Source: Panopea generosa (taxonomy: Eukaryota; Mollusca; Bivalvia; Adapedonta; Hiatellidae). Taken from it: a stretch of 64,000 nucleotides of DNA. The DNA is taken from positions 62,907,078 through 62,971,077 of the forward strand of contig CM055895.1 in NCBI GenBank assembly GCA_029582155.1. Reading direction: 5' to 3'. The notes below the pieces were generated by a model. That model did no database searches. It was not told the DNA's origin and saw only the letters and a list, made by a program, of their open reading frames with translations. The position numbers and the translations under genes were made by a program. Below, in pieces: positions 42,341 to 56,610 of the stretch (position 1 is its first letter; every line of letters starts with the position of its first letter).

Positions 42341-45300
42341 ATATAACAAATGATGTTCATGTCTGGAGGAGAATCATATGGCAAATGGTGCTCATATCCA
42401 TGCCTAGAGAATAATCTTATCGTCTCACACACCAATTAATTTTGTACTGTTCTACATATAAAGACATGCACTTCTGGAACACTGGATACATTATCAATGG
42501 TTCTAAAAGTGCCTTATTCCCATAGATAGTCCTCTGTTGGTCCAAATATGCAGAAAAAAACATGGGGTTGACCAGGTTGCTTTTTCACAATTTCGATGGT
42601 TTGATGGCACCCCTTCATTTTTGACAATTCTGCCCATTTGTTGCAGTGTATCACTACGCATCTTTTAACTGTTATAGCACCATCAAACAGTTCCCAGGGT
42701 CACCCAAATTTTGCGGAAATCATGAAAATGTTCCAATGTTCCCATATGCACAAAGAAATATGACATTTTATGCATTTTTAAAAAAAAAATTACCCAACCG
42801 CTTTACACAGCTCTAATTTCTTGGGCGTAATAATCTTGCTACCGTCATGTAAGGGAGATAATTGTTCAGTGAGACCTTATGACAAATGGTGCTCATATCC
42901 ATGCCTAGAATAGAACCATATGGCAAATGACGGTCATATATATGCCTGGAGGACAATCGTATGACATATGGTGCTCATTACCATGTCTAGAGGAACATTA
43001 TATGATAAATGGCGCTCACATCCATGACCAGAGAAGTATCATATAACAAAAGGTGCTGATATACATGCCCAGAGGAGTATCATATGAAAATGTCACTCAT
43101 ATACTTGCCCAGAGGAATATTATATGAAAATGGCGCTCATATCCATGAACAGAGGATAATCATGTAACAAATGGCGCTCAAATCCATTCTCAGTAGAGTA
43201 TCATATGACAAATGGCGGTCACATCCATCTCCAGAGGAGTATCATATGACAAATGGCGCTCAGATCAATGCCTAGAGGAGATTCATTAGACAAAATGGCG
43301 CTCACATCCATGCCAAGAAGAGAATCATAATATTATCACAAATGGCGCACAAATCCATGCCCAGAGGATATCATATGACAAATGGCGTTCACATCCATGC
43401 CCAGAGGAGAATCATATGACAAATGGATCTCACATCTATGCCCAGAGAAGTATCATATGACAAATAGCGCTCACATCCATCCCCAGAGGAGTATCATATG
43501 ACAAATGGCGCTCAGATCTATGCCTAGAGGAGATTTATCTGACAAATGGCGCTCACATCCATGACCAGAAGAGACTCATAATATTATGACAAATGGCGCC
43601 CAAATCCATGCACAGAGGAATATCATATGACAAATGGCGTTCACATCCATGTCCAGAGGAATATCATATCACAAATGGCGCTCACATCCATGCTCAGAGG
43701 AGGATCATATGACAAAGAGCGCTCACATCCATGCCCAGAGGAGAATCATCTGACAAATGGCGCTCACATAGATGCTCAGACGAGGATCATCTGACAAATG
43801 GCGCTCACATCCATGCTCAGAGGAGAATTCTATGACAGATGGCGCAAGCATCCATACCAAGAGAAGAATCATATGACAAATGGCGCACACATACATGCCC
43901 AGAAGAATATCATATCAAAAATTGCGTTCACATCCATACCCAGGGGAATATCATATGACAAATGGCGTTCACATCCATGCCAAGAGGAAAATCATATGAC
44001 AAATGGCGCACACATCCATACTCAGAGGAGAATCATATGTCAAATGGCGCAAACATCCATGCCCAGACAAATATCATATGACAAATGGCGTTCACATCAA
44101 TGCCCAGAGGAGGATCATATCACAAAGGGCGCTCACATCAATGCCTAGAGGAGGATCATATGACAAAAGGCGCTCACATCCATGTCCAGATGAGGATCAT
44201 CTGACAAATGGCGCACACATACATGCCCAGAGGATTATCATCTGACAAATGGCGCTCACATCCATGCCCAAAGTACGATCATCTGACATATTGCGCTCAC
44301 ATAGATGCCCATAGGAGGATCATCTGACAAACGGCGCTCACATCCATGCCCAGAGGAGAATTCTATGACAAAAGACGCTCACATCCATGCCCAGAGGAAA
44401 ATCATATGACATATGGCGCTCACATCCATGCCCAGAGGAGTATCATATGACAAATGGCGATCACATCCATGACCAGAGAATAATCATATGACAAATGGCG
44501 CTCACATCCTTTTCAGGAGGAGTTTCATACGACAAATGGCGCTCACATCCATGCCCAGAAGAGAATCATATCACAAATGGCGCTCACATCCTTGCCAGGA
44601 GGAGATTCATATGACAAATGGCGCTCAAATCCATGCATAGAGGAATATCATATGACATATGGCGCTCACATCCATGCCCAGAGGTGTATTATATCACAAA
44701 TAGCGCTCACATCCATGCCAAGAGGAGAATCATATCACAAATGGCGATCACATGCATGCCCAGAGGAAACTCATATGACAAATGGCGCTCACATCCTTGC
44801 CAGGGAAAGATTTATATGACAAATGGTGCTCACATTCATGCCAGGAGGAGATTCAAACGGCAAATGGCAGTCACATCTATTCCAAGAGGAGATTCATATT
44901 ACAAATGACGCTCACATTCATGCCCAGAGTAGAATCATGATAAATGGGCTCACATTCTTGACCAGCGTAGAATCATCTGACAAATGGCGCCCACATCCAT
45001 ACCCAGAGGAGAATCATATGACAAATGGCGTTCAAATCCATGCCCAGAGGGTATCATATGACAAATGGCGCTCATATCCATGCCCAGAGGAGAATCATAA
45101 TTATGACAAATGGGGCTCACATCCATGCCCAGAATATAATCATATGACAAATGGCGACAAATCCGTACCCATATGAGAAGCATATGACAAATAGCGCCCA
45201 CATCCAAAGCTATAGGAGAATCATATGACAAATGGCGCCCACATCCATGCCCAGAGGAGACTTATATGACAAATGGCGCCCACATCCATGCACGGAGGAG

Positions 45301-47590
45301 TATCATATGACAAATGGCGTTCAAATCCAATCCCAGAGGAGAAACATATGACAAATGGCGCTCACATCCATACCCAGAGGAGCATCATATGACAAATAGC
45401 ACTCACATCCATGCTCAGGGGAGATTCATATGACAAATTGTGCACCCATCAATGCCCAGTGCAGCATCATATGATGAATGGCGCTCACATATATGCCTAG
45501 AGGAGTATCATATGACAAATGGCGCTCACATTCATGCCCAGTGGAGTATCATATGACAAATGGCGCTCAAATCCATGCCTAAAGGAGAATCATATGACAA
45601 ATGGCGCTCACATCCATGCCCGGAGGAGTATCATATGACAAATGGCGTTCAAATCCATGCCCAGAGGAGAATCATATGACAAATGGCGCTCACATCCATG
45701 CCCAGAGGAGCATCATCTGACAAATGGCGCTGACATCCATGCCCAGGGGAGATTCATATGACAAATTGCGCACACATCCATGCACATTGTAGCATCATAT
45801 GATGAATGGCGTTCACAAATATGTCTAGAAGAGATTCATATGACAAATGGCGCACATATCGATGCTTAGAGAAGAATCATATGACAAATGGCACTCATAT
45901 ATATGCCTAGAGGAGTATCATATGACAAATGGCGCTCAGATCCATGCCAAGAGTAGTATCATAAGACAAATGGCGCTCAAATCCATGCCCAAAGGAGAAT
46001 CATATGACAAATGGCGCTCACATCTATGCCCAGAGAAGAATCATTTGAAAATGGCGCCGACATCCATGCCCAGAGTAGTATCATATCACAAATTGCGAAC
46101 ACATCCATGCCAAGTGTAGTATCATATGATGAATGGCGCTCGAATCAATGCACAGAGGGGAATCATATGACAAATGGCTCTCACATATATGCCTAGAGGA
46201 GATTCATATGACAAATGGCCCATTCATCCACGCCCAGAGGAGAATTATAAGACAAATGGCGCTCACATATATGACTAGAGGAGTATCATATGACAAATGG
46301 CGCTCACATCCATGCCCAGGGGAGAATCATATGACAAATGGCATTCACATATATGCATAGAGCAGTATCATATGGTAAATGGTGCTCACATCCAGGCCTA
46401 GAGGACAATCATCTGACAAATGGCGCTCACATAGATGCTCAGAGGAGGATCATCTGACAAATGGCGCTCACATCAATGCCCAGAGGAGAATTCTATGACA
46501 AATGGTGCAAACATCCATACCCAGAGGAGAATCATATGACAAATGGCGCACGCATCCATGCCCAGACAAATATCATATGACAAATGGCGCTCACATCCAT
46601 GCCCAGAGGAGGATCATATGACAAAGCGCGCTCACATCCATGCCCAAAGGAGGATCATCTGGCAAATGGCGCTCACATATATGCCCAGAAGACGATAATC
46701 TGACAAACGTCCCTCAAATCGATGCCCAGAGGAGAATTCTATGATAAAAGGCACTCACATCCATGCCCAGAGGAATATCATATGACATATGGCGCTCACA
46801 TCCATGCCCAGAGGAGTATCATATGACAAATGGTGCTCACATCCATACCCATAGGATAATCATATGACAAATGGCGCTCACATCCTTTCCAGGAGGAGAT
46901 TCATATGACAAATGGTACTCACATCCATGCACGGAGGAGATTCATACGACAAATGGCGCTCACATCCATGCCCAGAAGAGAAGCATATCACAAATGGCGC
47001 TCAAATCCATGCCAAGAGGAATATCATATGACAAATGGCACTCACATCAATGCCTAGAGGAGGATCATATGATAAAGGGCGCTCACATCCATGCCCAAAG
47101 GAGGATCATCTGGCAAATGGCGCTCACATAGATGCCCAGAGGAGGATCATCTGACAAACGGCGCACACATATATGCCCAGATGATTATCATCTGACAAAT
47201 GGCGCTCACATCCATGCCCAAAGGAGGATCATCTGGCAAATTGCGCTCATATAGATGCCCAGAGGAGGATCATCTGACAAAGGGCGCTCACATCCATGTC
47301 CAGAGGAGAATTCTATGATAAAAGGCGCTCACATCCATGCACAGAGGAGGATCATCTGACAAACGGCGCTCACATCCATGCCCAGAGGAGAATTCTATGA
47401 TAAAAGGCGCTCACATCCATGCCGAGAGGAGGATCGTATGACAAGGGGCGCTCACATCCATGTCCATATGAGGATCATCTGACAAATGGCGCACACATAT
47501 ATGCCCAGAGGATTATCATCTGGCAAATGGCGCTCACACTGATGCCCAGAGGAGGATCATCTGACAAACGGCGCACCCATCCATGCCCAG
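42341..47590. repeat. ~41-bp minisatellite, over 100 units, at the duplication junction
   Basis: The consensus unit reads ATCATATGACAAATGGCGCT then CACATCCATGCCCAGAGGAGA. The period of about 41 is not a multiple of three, so three units give a 41-residue open peptide repeat in each frame, which produces spurious reading frames up to 117 codons. Sub-blocks (CATCTGACAAACGG variants, units with GATTCATAT) recur at distances of several units. It ends exactly where the SINE fragment and copy B begin. Confidence 0.95.
42421..42875. mobile_element. 455-bp TIR element inserted into the minisatellite
   Basis: Starts CGTCTCAC and ends CAGTGAGAC, and is flanked by CTTAT on both sides (42416-42420 and 42876-42880). 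Removing it and one CTTAT restores a normal satellite unit. Its interior (GTTGACCAGGTTGCTTTTT, AATCTTGCTACCGTCATGTA) is related to the elements at 21493 and 27629. No transposase is coded. Confidence 0.75.
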
Positions 47591-47640
47591 TTATATTTGG
47601 CATGTCCAGTTTCATTGGTAGAGGAATATATCAGAATGAA
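47591..47640 (-). repeat. SINE fragment at the duplication junction
   Basis: TTATATTTGGCATGTCCAGT through CAGAATGAA equals the left part of the SINE at 974-1023. It stops at the same base where that SINE is interrupted. Confidence 0.75.
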
Positions 47641-49159
47641 GCTTTGTCAACTAGTACACGTTGTATGCGCACGCAAAGGGTTATGCAAAAGTCCTCGCGT
47701 ATACGAAAGTTCAATTATTAGGCAATGCTTTGATAATAAGGACAGTGTTATATTTCAGAACATTCAACGTGAGAAATTATTTGATATTGAAACGAATATA
47801 AACACGAATGATATTAAATGTTTCCGGTAGATGAATGGTTAAATGTCACTATGCAGTGTATAAAGCACATGTAAACGTTGTTTGACAAATACAAATATCA
47901 ATGAACGTTTTGTATGTGTATGTGTTTTCTTTTTAAATAAGGCACTTATTGAATTTCCTTTCATTATTATCCTTTACCTTATGCAAATTTTGCTCACATC
48001 TTAAGAATATAATTATAGTATTATATTTCTTTCTGATATGGATCGGTAGATGACTCATGCATATCGTAAGAGTCCGCAAATTGACTATCTAGTGTAGCTC
48101 TTTAATTACTTTTAATGGGGTTTAACATCGTTTTGTACACATTTCAAGTTATATTTGGCATGTCCAGTTTAATTGGTAGAGGAATACATCAGAATGAATA
48201 TGGGTATATTGCAATACCAAGCTATATGCAAAACGATATATATAAGCTATTATCTTCTGGATCCTTTTCACTTGTAATTTAATGTATATATTTATGTATG
48301 ACTACCATGTTTATTGTGAATAAAATATTGTTAAAACTTATGACTCTGAGTGGAACCATCTCACATAAAGTTTTAGGAGCGAAGGGGACACGAACATACG
48401 ACCTTAGCGGTGAGAGCCTTAGTTCAGTCGTCCGCGGATAACCATGCTGCCCTTTACGTATCATGATTACAGGCTCGTATCAGTTGCATATCCTCTCCCT
48501 CCCCATAATGGCCACGGTTTCATTTCGGTTTTGTATTTTCCATCCGTCCGTTCAGCCGATGCATATACCAGATACTGTGTGGGATAATTGTTGCGTGCAT
48601 TTGTCGTTTAAGAGTCATGAAAATATTACTGTGTATTTGATGTATGTATGTATACTAGATGGGTTTTGTGGAGCTAGAGTAAGGTCCTATCTTCATGTAA
48701 TAAGGGTAAATGGTCTATTACAATGTTATATTACTCTTTTTAACAAGTTTGATTTAAAGAATGTCGTTTTCAGATTTGCCGTTTCGTAATTCCATCCGTT
48801 CGTCCGTCTGTCCATTTATCAGTGTTTTCTGCACATCTCCAAATGCACCGTGCAATAAACTTAACTGAAACTTGGTAGGTTGTTGTAAATAAGTGTAATT
48901 TTGAAATGGAGTAGTGAATTGTCATCAAATGGTTCCGCTGATTTGTGAGTTATTAGCATTTAATTTTTTCTTAAACTTTTATACAATTATTGTTAATTAT
49001 TAACTCTTGTAATTATCCGTTCAGTTATTTATATACTCTTGTCGGCGCAACTCTTAAATCACTTATTGGTTTAGGGAACAATTTAGAAGGTATTGTCACT
49101 GTAAAGTTTAGTTGCGTACGGTCGTACATTGATGACTGTAAAGTTAGTAGGTTGTTCGC

Positions 49160-50355
49160 ATTTGGTAGTTGGGGATTCGATTAACCAACTACCGACCAGC
49201 TGCCAGTTGGGGACTCGGATTCGTTATTATAATTACTATTTGATTTACATATTTTACTCGTGTTAATATGTTTAAAAATATAATCAATAAAAAATGTATA
49301 TATATTAATAGAAAATCTGAATCCCCAACTGGCAGCTGGTTGAAAGTTGGCAATTCGCAGCGAGTCCCCAACTGAACATTTTGAATCGCCGTCTGGTGCG
49401 TATACGCGTTATATTGTGGAAACAACGCGGTTTTGGTGTCTTTATTATTATTCTAAGCTGTTTTTCTATTGAATTGATTTGTTAAATAATAAAACAGCGG
49501 TTTTATAAAAAAAATTCCGAATCCCCAACTGGCAGCTGGTTGATAGTTGGCAATTCGCAGCGAGTCCCCAACTGAACATTTTGAATCGCTGTCTGGTGAG
49601 TATACGCGTTATATTGTGGAAACAACGCGGTTTTGGTGTCTTTATTATTATTCTAAGCTGTTTTTCTATTGAATTGATTTGTTAAATTATAAAACAGCGA
49701 TTTAATAAAAAAATTCCGAATCCCCAACTGGCAGCTGGTTGGTAGTAGCCGATTCGCCGCGAATCCCCAACTAGACATTTTGAATTGCCGTATGGTGAGT
49801 ATAATCGTTATATTGTGAAAATAACGCGGTTCTGGTGTCTTTATTATTATTGTAAGCAGTTTTTCTATTGAATTGATTTGTTAAAATAATTAAACAAAGA
49901 TTTAATAAAAAAAATCGAATCCCCATCTGGCAACTGGTTGGTAGTTGGCGATTGGCCGCGAATCCCCAACTGGAAATTTTGAATCGCCTCCTGATGAATA
50001 TACTCATGTTATTGAAGGAATAACGCGGGAACGGTGGTTATTTATTGTTATGAACTGTTTTTCTATAGAACTGATTTGTTTTCGAAAACAAATATCGAAT
50101 TGAAAAAAAATCCGAATCCCAAATTGGCCATTTTGAATCACCGTCTGGAGAGTATATTCGTTTTATTGAAGAACCAAACCACCATTGGTGTTATTTATTA
50201 TCGCAAACCTGTTTTTTTATTTATTGAATTGATATGTTAAAATATTAAGACAACAATTTAAAAAAAAATCCGAATCCCCAACTGGCAGCTGGTTGGCAGT
50301 TGGTGATTCGCGGTGAATCCCCAACAGGAAATGTTGATTCGCCGTCTGGTGAGTA
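49160..50355. repeat. ~200-bp tandem array in copy B, about 6 units
   Basis: Units start near 49316, 49517, 49716, 49915, 50112 and 50270. The first two are nearly identical, which fits a recent gain of one unit relative to copy A. Confidence 0.8.
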
Positions 50356-52095
50356 TACTCGTTATAGATTGGTTTAAGGTTTCTGAATGAACTAGAAAAA
50401 CAACATGAAAACGAGCAGATATAATAGCTTATTAGCATTAAGTGCATTTAGCCTTCCAGTTTTGTAATGTGATCTTAATGTAAATAGATCTATATAATAC
50501 AAGATATTATCTGCATGCGCCGCGTTTTAGACATGGCGGTGTTAAACTGATACGTTAATGAAAACATTATAATAAAAGAGGTATAGCATTCATGAACTAA
50601 AACATTTTTTTTACAAAATTTCAACTTGATTTAATCTTAACTTCTGTATTTTACTTCTATTGAGAAACAAATTCTACAACTTAGGCAGATAACGCTCGAT
50701 GTCTCCCCGGGTATTATCAGTACTAATCAAATGTGGATAAAGTGTCACCACACATAGCCGTGGCGGAGGATCAAACCCACGACCTGGGTCCGATGTTGTA
50801 CCACCAGACAACACGCTCCACAACATGATTAACAGGGGCGTAACTTATTAATTTAAAATTAGGAATATAATTTTTTAAGGGGGTTTGAAGTTCCTATCCC
50901 AAACTATTTTTAAAATATAAAAGGCCAATGGTGAATTCTCGGGAGTTTTGTGTGTATTTCTTACGTAAATTTCAATTAAATCATATTTTTGTATTTTTCT
51001 GGGATAAAGAACAGACCCTGATCTACAGTGCCTGCGTGTAGCTACTCAGGTAATTAACACACTATTAACATATGCAGTAAAATGAATATTTGCAATACAC
51101 AAATGTCCTGCGGTAAAAGACATCTTAGCACATATCTAATATCTTTCTTCAAATATTTTAGTGTGTTCCGCATGTTTTTTTTATATTTTGATTAACATTT
51201 AAATATTCAAAGTACTGCCCGGTTGTTGATCCAGATAATATATTTAAATGTTTACTCGTATATAGAATCAAAATATATATTATACATATAATTTACGGTC
51301 ACCTTGAATAATTGTTTTAAGAATATACTGCTTCAGTACATATATATCTCTATAAATATCCTTGTGAAGGAAGACAAAAATGGTGTCATTAAAATCTAGC
51401 AATTAGAAAATAATCAATTTCTATCGAAATTTCTGGTGAAAAAATATATCCAGATATAAATAATTACATTTTTAATTTCTTGATCATAATAATTTGGGAC
51501 AAAATGCTATCCATCACCTTTTGTCTCTCTTAATAGCGAAGTAAATTTGCCTTAAACCAAATTATAAATGAAGGATCGTCGCATAAAAACGTCACCACCA
51601 TGATGTATAGACATTACCGCACTAACAATATGTGTCATACTGAACTATGACTAAGTTCTATAACAATACCACCTTTGCGTCGTAATACAATTATCTTAAA
51701 CAAAGCATTTTTCTAATGGCAGAGCCCGTTTGCCCTAACCTATATTTGAAAAGTTACCTGAATAGCAAGGTAATCAATCTGCTAATTTGAAGCGGGTGGT
51801 AGTGTTTTTCGCTCACGCCAGGAGTTGTGGGTTCGGTCCCCCACACGACCTCATACCTCTAAAAACCAACATCCAGGTTCTACACAGGAAGCAGACTGGA
51901 AAGAGTTCAAATAAGATTTGAGTTTTTTTCGCAATCGAGCTGAAATAAATTAGTACAAACTAATCTGCTAACAAATCAAGGAAGTATACGTTATCTTAGA
52001 TCTCACAAAGTCTGACACTTAATCCTTCATGGAATAGTAAAGACCAGAAGAAAATAGAATATAACAGAATATAAGTGTCATTATGCCGACTCGTA

Positions 52096-52318
52096 CATAG
52101 TCCATCGTCATAATGTACATAATATACACACATACATAGTCCATCGTCATAATGTACATATACACACATACATAGTCCATCGTCATAATGTACATAATAT
52201 ACACACATACATAGTCTATCGTCATAATGTACATATACACACATACAAAGTCCATCGTCATAATGTACATATACACACATACAAAGTCCATCGTCATAAT
52301 ATGCATACACACACATAC
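52096..52318. repeat. Expanded VNTR in copy B, about 7 copies
   Basis: Same unit as at 4768-4912, with the open minus-strand frame reading MTMDYVCVY repeats by chance of the unit. It is directly followed by about 200 bp absent from copy A. Confidence 0.85.
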
Positions 52319-52319
52319 A

Positions 52320-52520
52320 TTGTTAAATCTCGTTGTTTTACATATCATATATTAATTATAATAATGCTATTACTCTTCAAAGAATACCTTATAGTTTCGT
52401 TTTATAATACTATAACAGAGCAGAAGCTTTGTACATTCTATCTATTACAACAAACTTAAGCATTGCATCTTTTTATAATAGATTGTTTAACAAAGTATTT
52501 TAAAAACCTATTAAAACATG
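52320..52520. other. Copy-B-specific insertion of about 200 bp
   Basis: Copy A goes directly from ACACACACATA to TATGCATAAAAAGTG. Copy B has AT-rich sequence between them, with no recognised ends. Confidence 0.6.
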
Positions 52521-52799
52521 AATATATGCGTAAAAAGTGTTATGCATCATCAAATAATATCACAATCTAAGCTGTGTTCTCACCTTCTCTCTTGTGTATA
52601 CACGCGTGTGTGAAAAATATTTGAAAATATGTTGTTTATCTGCAATTGTCATTGTGAGTACTTTGAGTAATTCATTGTTGTTTAGGCGGAAGGGTTTCAA
52701 CTAATGTTGATAGATGTGTGGCTCAATCCCTGTTACTTACATGTATGTTAAAAGCAACAAAATATGTCTTAGCTAAAATATGTTTTGTACATGTATTTA

Positions 52800-52856
<57 letters not shown>

Positions 52857-54842
52857 AAAACAACAAAGAATATGTATAAAATAGAACGGATGTGTACATA
52901 TTACTTCGAATTATATTTTATTTTATGCTTGATGACGAATTAATGAAAATATATTTAATACTTTCACTGTTAATAACAGTGAAGCCATCAATGGTTATTT
53001 CACTGGTTTCAATTATAAAATAAAAAAATTAACATTATTGACTTCTGTGAAATCGATACCACATTACTTTAGTGCTCTGTAGATGTTATAAAATTGATAA
53101 TTCGCTATAGTCCGTGTAATACACTCAATCATTTCAATCAGATTTATTTAAGCTCCATTCGAGATATGCGTTAAAGTATGTTTTCAATACGTACATGTCA
53201 CAGACGTAGGAGTGCAGTGGATTAAGTGTTGCGGGTTCGGCCAACATCTCGATCCGATAGCTTCTCAAAACACAACAATCAGTACTTTTTCTACCAAGAA
53301 AGCGGACTCGAGAGCGGTTCATAATTTTATAAGTTCCAATCATATTTAGAAAGCGAGCTAAAATCAGTTAGTATAAACTAAAACATTGTGAATTAAATGG
53401 TGTTGAACTATTTGATTACCTATACCTGACTACACTTTAAAGACATCATACATGATTAAATTAATCTTTTAGGGAAACGCTCTTAAATGTATACCGAATT
53501 CTGCTCATCGAGTACTACCTTTTTACTACCAGGGGTGGTATACTGTAATGATAACTGTATATGACATCTCCATTATGTAACATGAATATTTATTGCATTT
53601 CTCCCATTTTGACGGTGTTATACCGGTGCGGTTACTGCGAAGCATCGCACATGCTTCCTTGTTGTTTTTTTTGTTTTTCGTCTTTACATTTTATTCGCTT
53701 TATGCGGCCCTGACTAATAAATAGTGAAACGCTTATATGATGCTTTTAGAACAAATTAACCTCTATTTGAACAAACTGCTTGTCTTAATTTTTATTTCTG
53801 CTATTGGCTGACTGCTTATAATAAGGTCGATTGTATTATGACCGTTCAATAAAATTATCACTTGTGTGTAAACACAAGTTTATGTATACCTGCTGGTCTA
53901 ATAACTGTTGATAAGCGACACTTGACCCAACTGAAGCAATAAATGCTACCTATTAACATCGGTGATTTGCATCGTGGTATTTCAATTTGCAATTTTATCC
54001 ACATCCGTCAATGACATTTAAGATTTTATAAAGTAAACATATATTTGATATCGAGTTTTAAGATCTATCGTTCGCTTCACCGCGCAGTTAACTGCAGTCC
54101 GTCCATTCACTGTTCTGAAGGTGTTACTTGAGTCAATATAAAACAATGAGCGTATGCTTCACAGCTAACATAACATCATAATAGTAATAGAATTGGGTTT
54201 AACGTCATTTTCAACACATTTCAGGTTATATACATGGCATATCCAGATCTAATGGTGGAGGAAGACCTCGGAATGAGTCTGAGTAAAGCCACCTTTCTTC
54301 CAAGTAGCTGGTCAACTGTCTCACATAGGTTTTGGAACGAGGGGGATTCGAACCTACGATCGTAGCGTTGACAGGTAAGTGTACCAAATATTTAATGATG
54401 CCCACTTCTTGTCTACCGACGAGCATCAAAAAGCATTCGAGAGTTCTGAGAAGCTTAAATGTATACTTTCTTTTTAAATACGTGTTTTTTAAGTATACTT
54501 GTTTACAAGTTCTATTGTTCATATTTCCAGAAGGCCTTTGACCCATAAGGTCATATTTTAACATATGCATGACGGCAAGCATAAATCAGTGCATTACAAA
54601 TTCATGGATAGCATATATGTCAAGTAATTTACGATTGTTTCAAATGTAATACATATCACTAATATACGTTATGCATACATATACATCCATATACGCACAT
54701 TAATAACAATTAAATAAACACTTATAAACACTGAAATTAATATATATATATTACCGATTCGTTTAACCTTGTAAAAACAAGGTTAATAATGGAGAAAATT
54801 TTATATTTTAGTTTATTATATATTATACTTGAGCCTCTTAAT

Positions 54843-54895
54843 TGTTATAATTATTATTATTATTATTATCATTATAATTAATATTATAATTATTA

Positions 54896-54939
<44 letters not shown>

Positions 54940-56610
54940 ATTATCATTGTCATTATCATTTTCATTATTATTTTTTTTTTTTATTATAAAACCTTTTGGA
55001 TCTGAACAAAAAAACTTTACTAATGGAACTTATTGATAACACGTTTGTTTTCAGAATTCAATCATTCTACAAATTTGATCATGTTTGGATGCCTCCAACA
55101 ATAACTTGGTATATAATATTTCTTAGATCAGTATGCATGACACATTCTAAAGCAAAATGAATTCGTCCTCTAAAACATTCCAAATAACACATATTCTTTC
55201 GTTTACCGGTGTACTTTGAGGTTTAGTTCACTTGCCTGTTTCAATAGATAATCTATGTGAGGATAATCTTAATTTTGAAATACCTATTTTAAACGTTTAG
55301 ACATTTAACACATTTAAATGTGGTTGAAAATTTAAATTTGAAATACATCGGTAGAAAATAGCTCTACTGGAGTTATTCAATATGCTAGACCAGTCCTGCA
55401 TAAATTGATATTTAAGCCTTTGCTTAACGTTAGACATAAATTGTAAATTCCCTCCCTACACTTTGATAAAGCCAGGCGTCATGGAATCCCATAGAATAAA
55501 GCAAGTTTTTAATTAGTGAACAGTTTTTCACGTTTGGATTAGTTTCCATATCTTCCTTTGACAACATGTATACCTTACTTATATATTTATTTTCATTTGA
55601 TTGTAATAGTTCAGTCCAAAATCTTATAATATTTAAAAATCTCAACGTTATATGACATTCTACCGAGTTCACCGTAAGTAAAATCGTTCTGTGTAGTTTT
55701 CTTCCCTCCTAACAAACGTTTACAAAAGTACATATGCACTCTTTCTAATTGTTTTTACTTTGAATGAATCCCCAAACCCCACTACTATCATTTAGTATCG
55801 GTGCAATTAATTTATCAAATAAGTCTAATTTATGTTAATATACAGAAATGTTGGTAAATTTATATAAATGTTTATTCATTTTGAAAATTGCTTTCAACGC
55901 TTGACCTAATAAAGTGATTTGTGCTTCTGAAAATGAGCCACTTGCAATCAAAACAATACCTAAATAAGTAAATTTGTTTACCTTTCTTAAAAATCATCAT
56001 TTTAGTTTTCGATGAGTTAACCACCACCTTCCATTTATTACAGTATTCTAACAATAAATCTAAAGAAGTTTGTAATTCAGTGCTGTTATTAGTAAAAATA
56101 AAAATCATCAGCATATAATATTTAACACATTTTAGATATATGAACATCAATACCGTCAAGTCCGCTGTCGAGAAATGTTTCTTCTATATCATTTAAAAAC
56201 ATAGAAAATAAGAAAGGTGACAAACACTCCCCTTGTCTCACACCAAGCATACATTCAAGTTGACTACTTAATTTGCTTCAATACTTTACCCGGGATTTAA
56301 CAGTTTCGTACATAGCGCGTATAATGTTCACAATTCGTCCCCGTATACCTAGTTTAATCATTTTATACCATAAATTGTCCCATACTACATCATCAAACCC
56401 TTTGCTAAAATCTATAAAAGCACACAATAGCTGTTTACCTTTATTAACCATGTGCATAATGAAGTCCATGTAAAACAAAAATATTATCGGTTGTACCCAT
56501 TTTTGGTCTAAATCCTGATTGAGCGTCGCTGTATACCCTATAGTTTTTGCCCCAGTTTGACAATCTATAATTTAAGATAGCTTGTGTATGCTTCATTTGT
56601 AGCTAGTCTA
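54843..56610 (-). mobile_element. Degenerate LINE, copy B
   Basis: Same element as 7241-8925, broken in similar places. Its ATT/CAT tail array (54843-54985) is longer and more varied than in copy A. Confidence 0.83.

Noticed and set aside
43798-47131. Many 80-117-codon reading frames with M-A-L-T-S-M-P-R-G-type repeats
   Set aside because: They follow from the 41-bp satellite unit, appear in all frames, and have no gene signals.
42341-47590. Regularly spaced repeats resembling a CRISPR array
   Set aside because: The units are contiguous and variable throughout with no unique spacers. The context is a eukaryotic minisatellite.
52019-52348. 106-109-codon minus-strand frames with MTMDYVCVY repeats
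   Set aside because: Produced by a short VNTR. The unit number differs between the duplicons.
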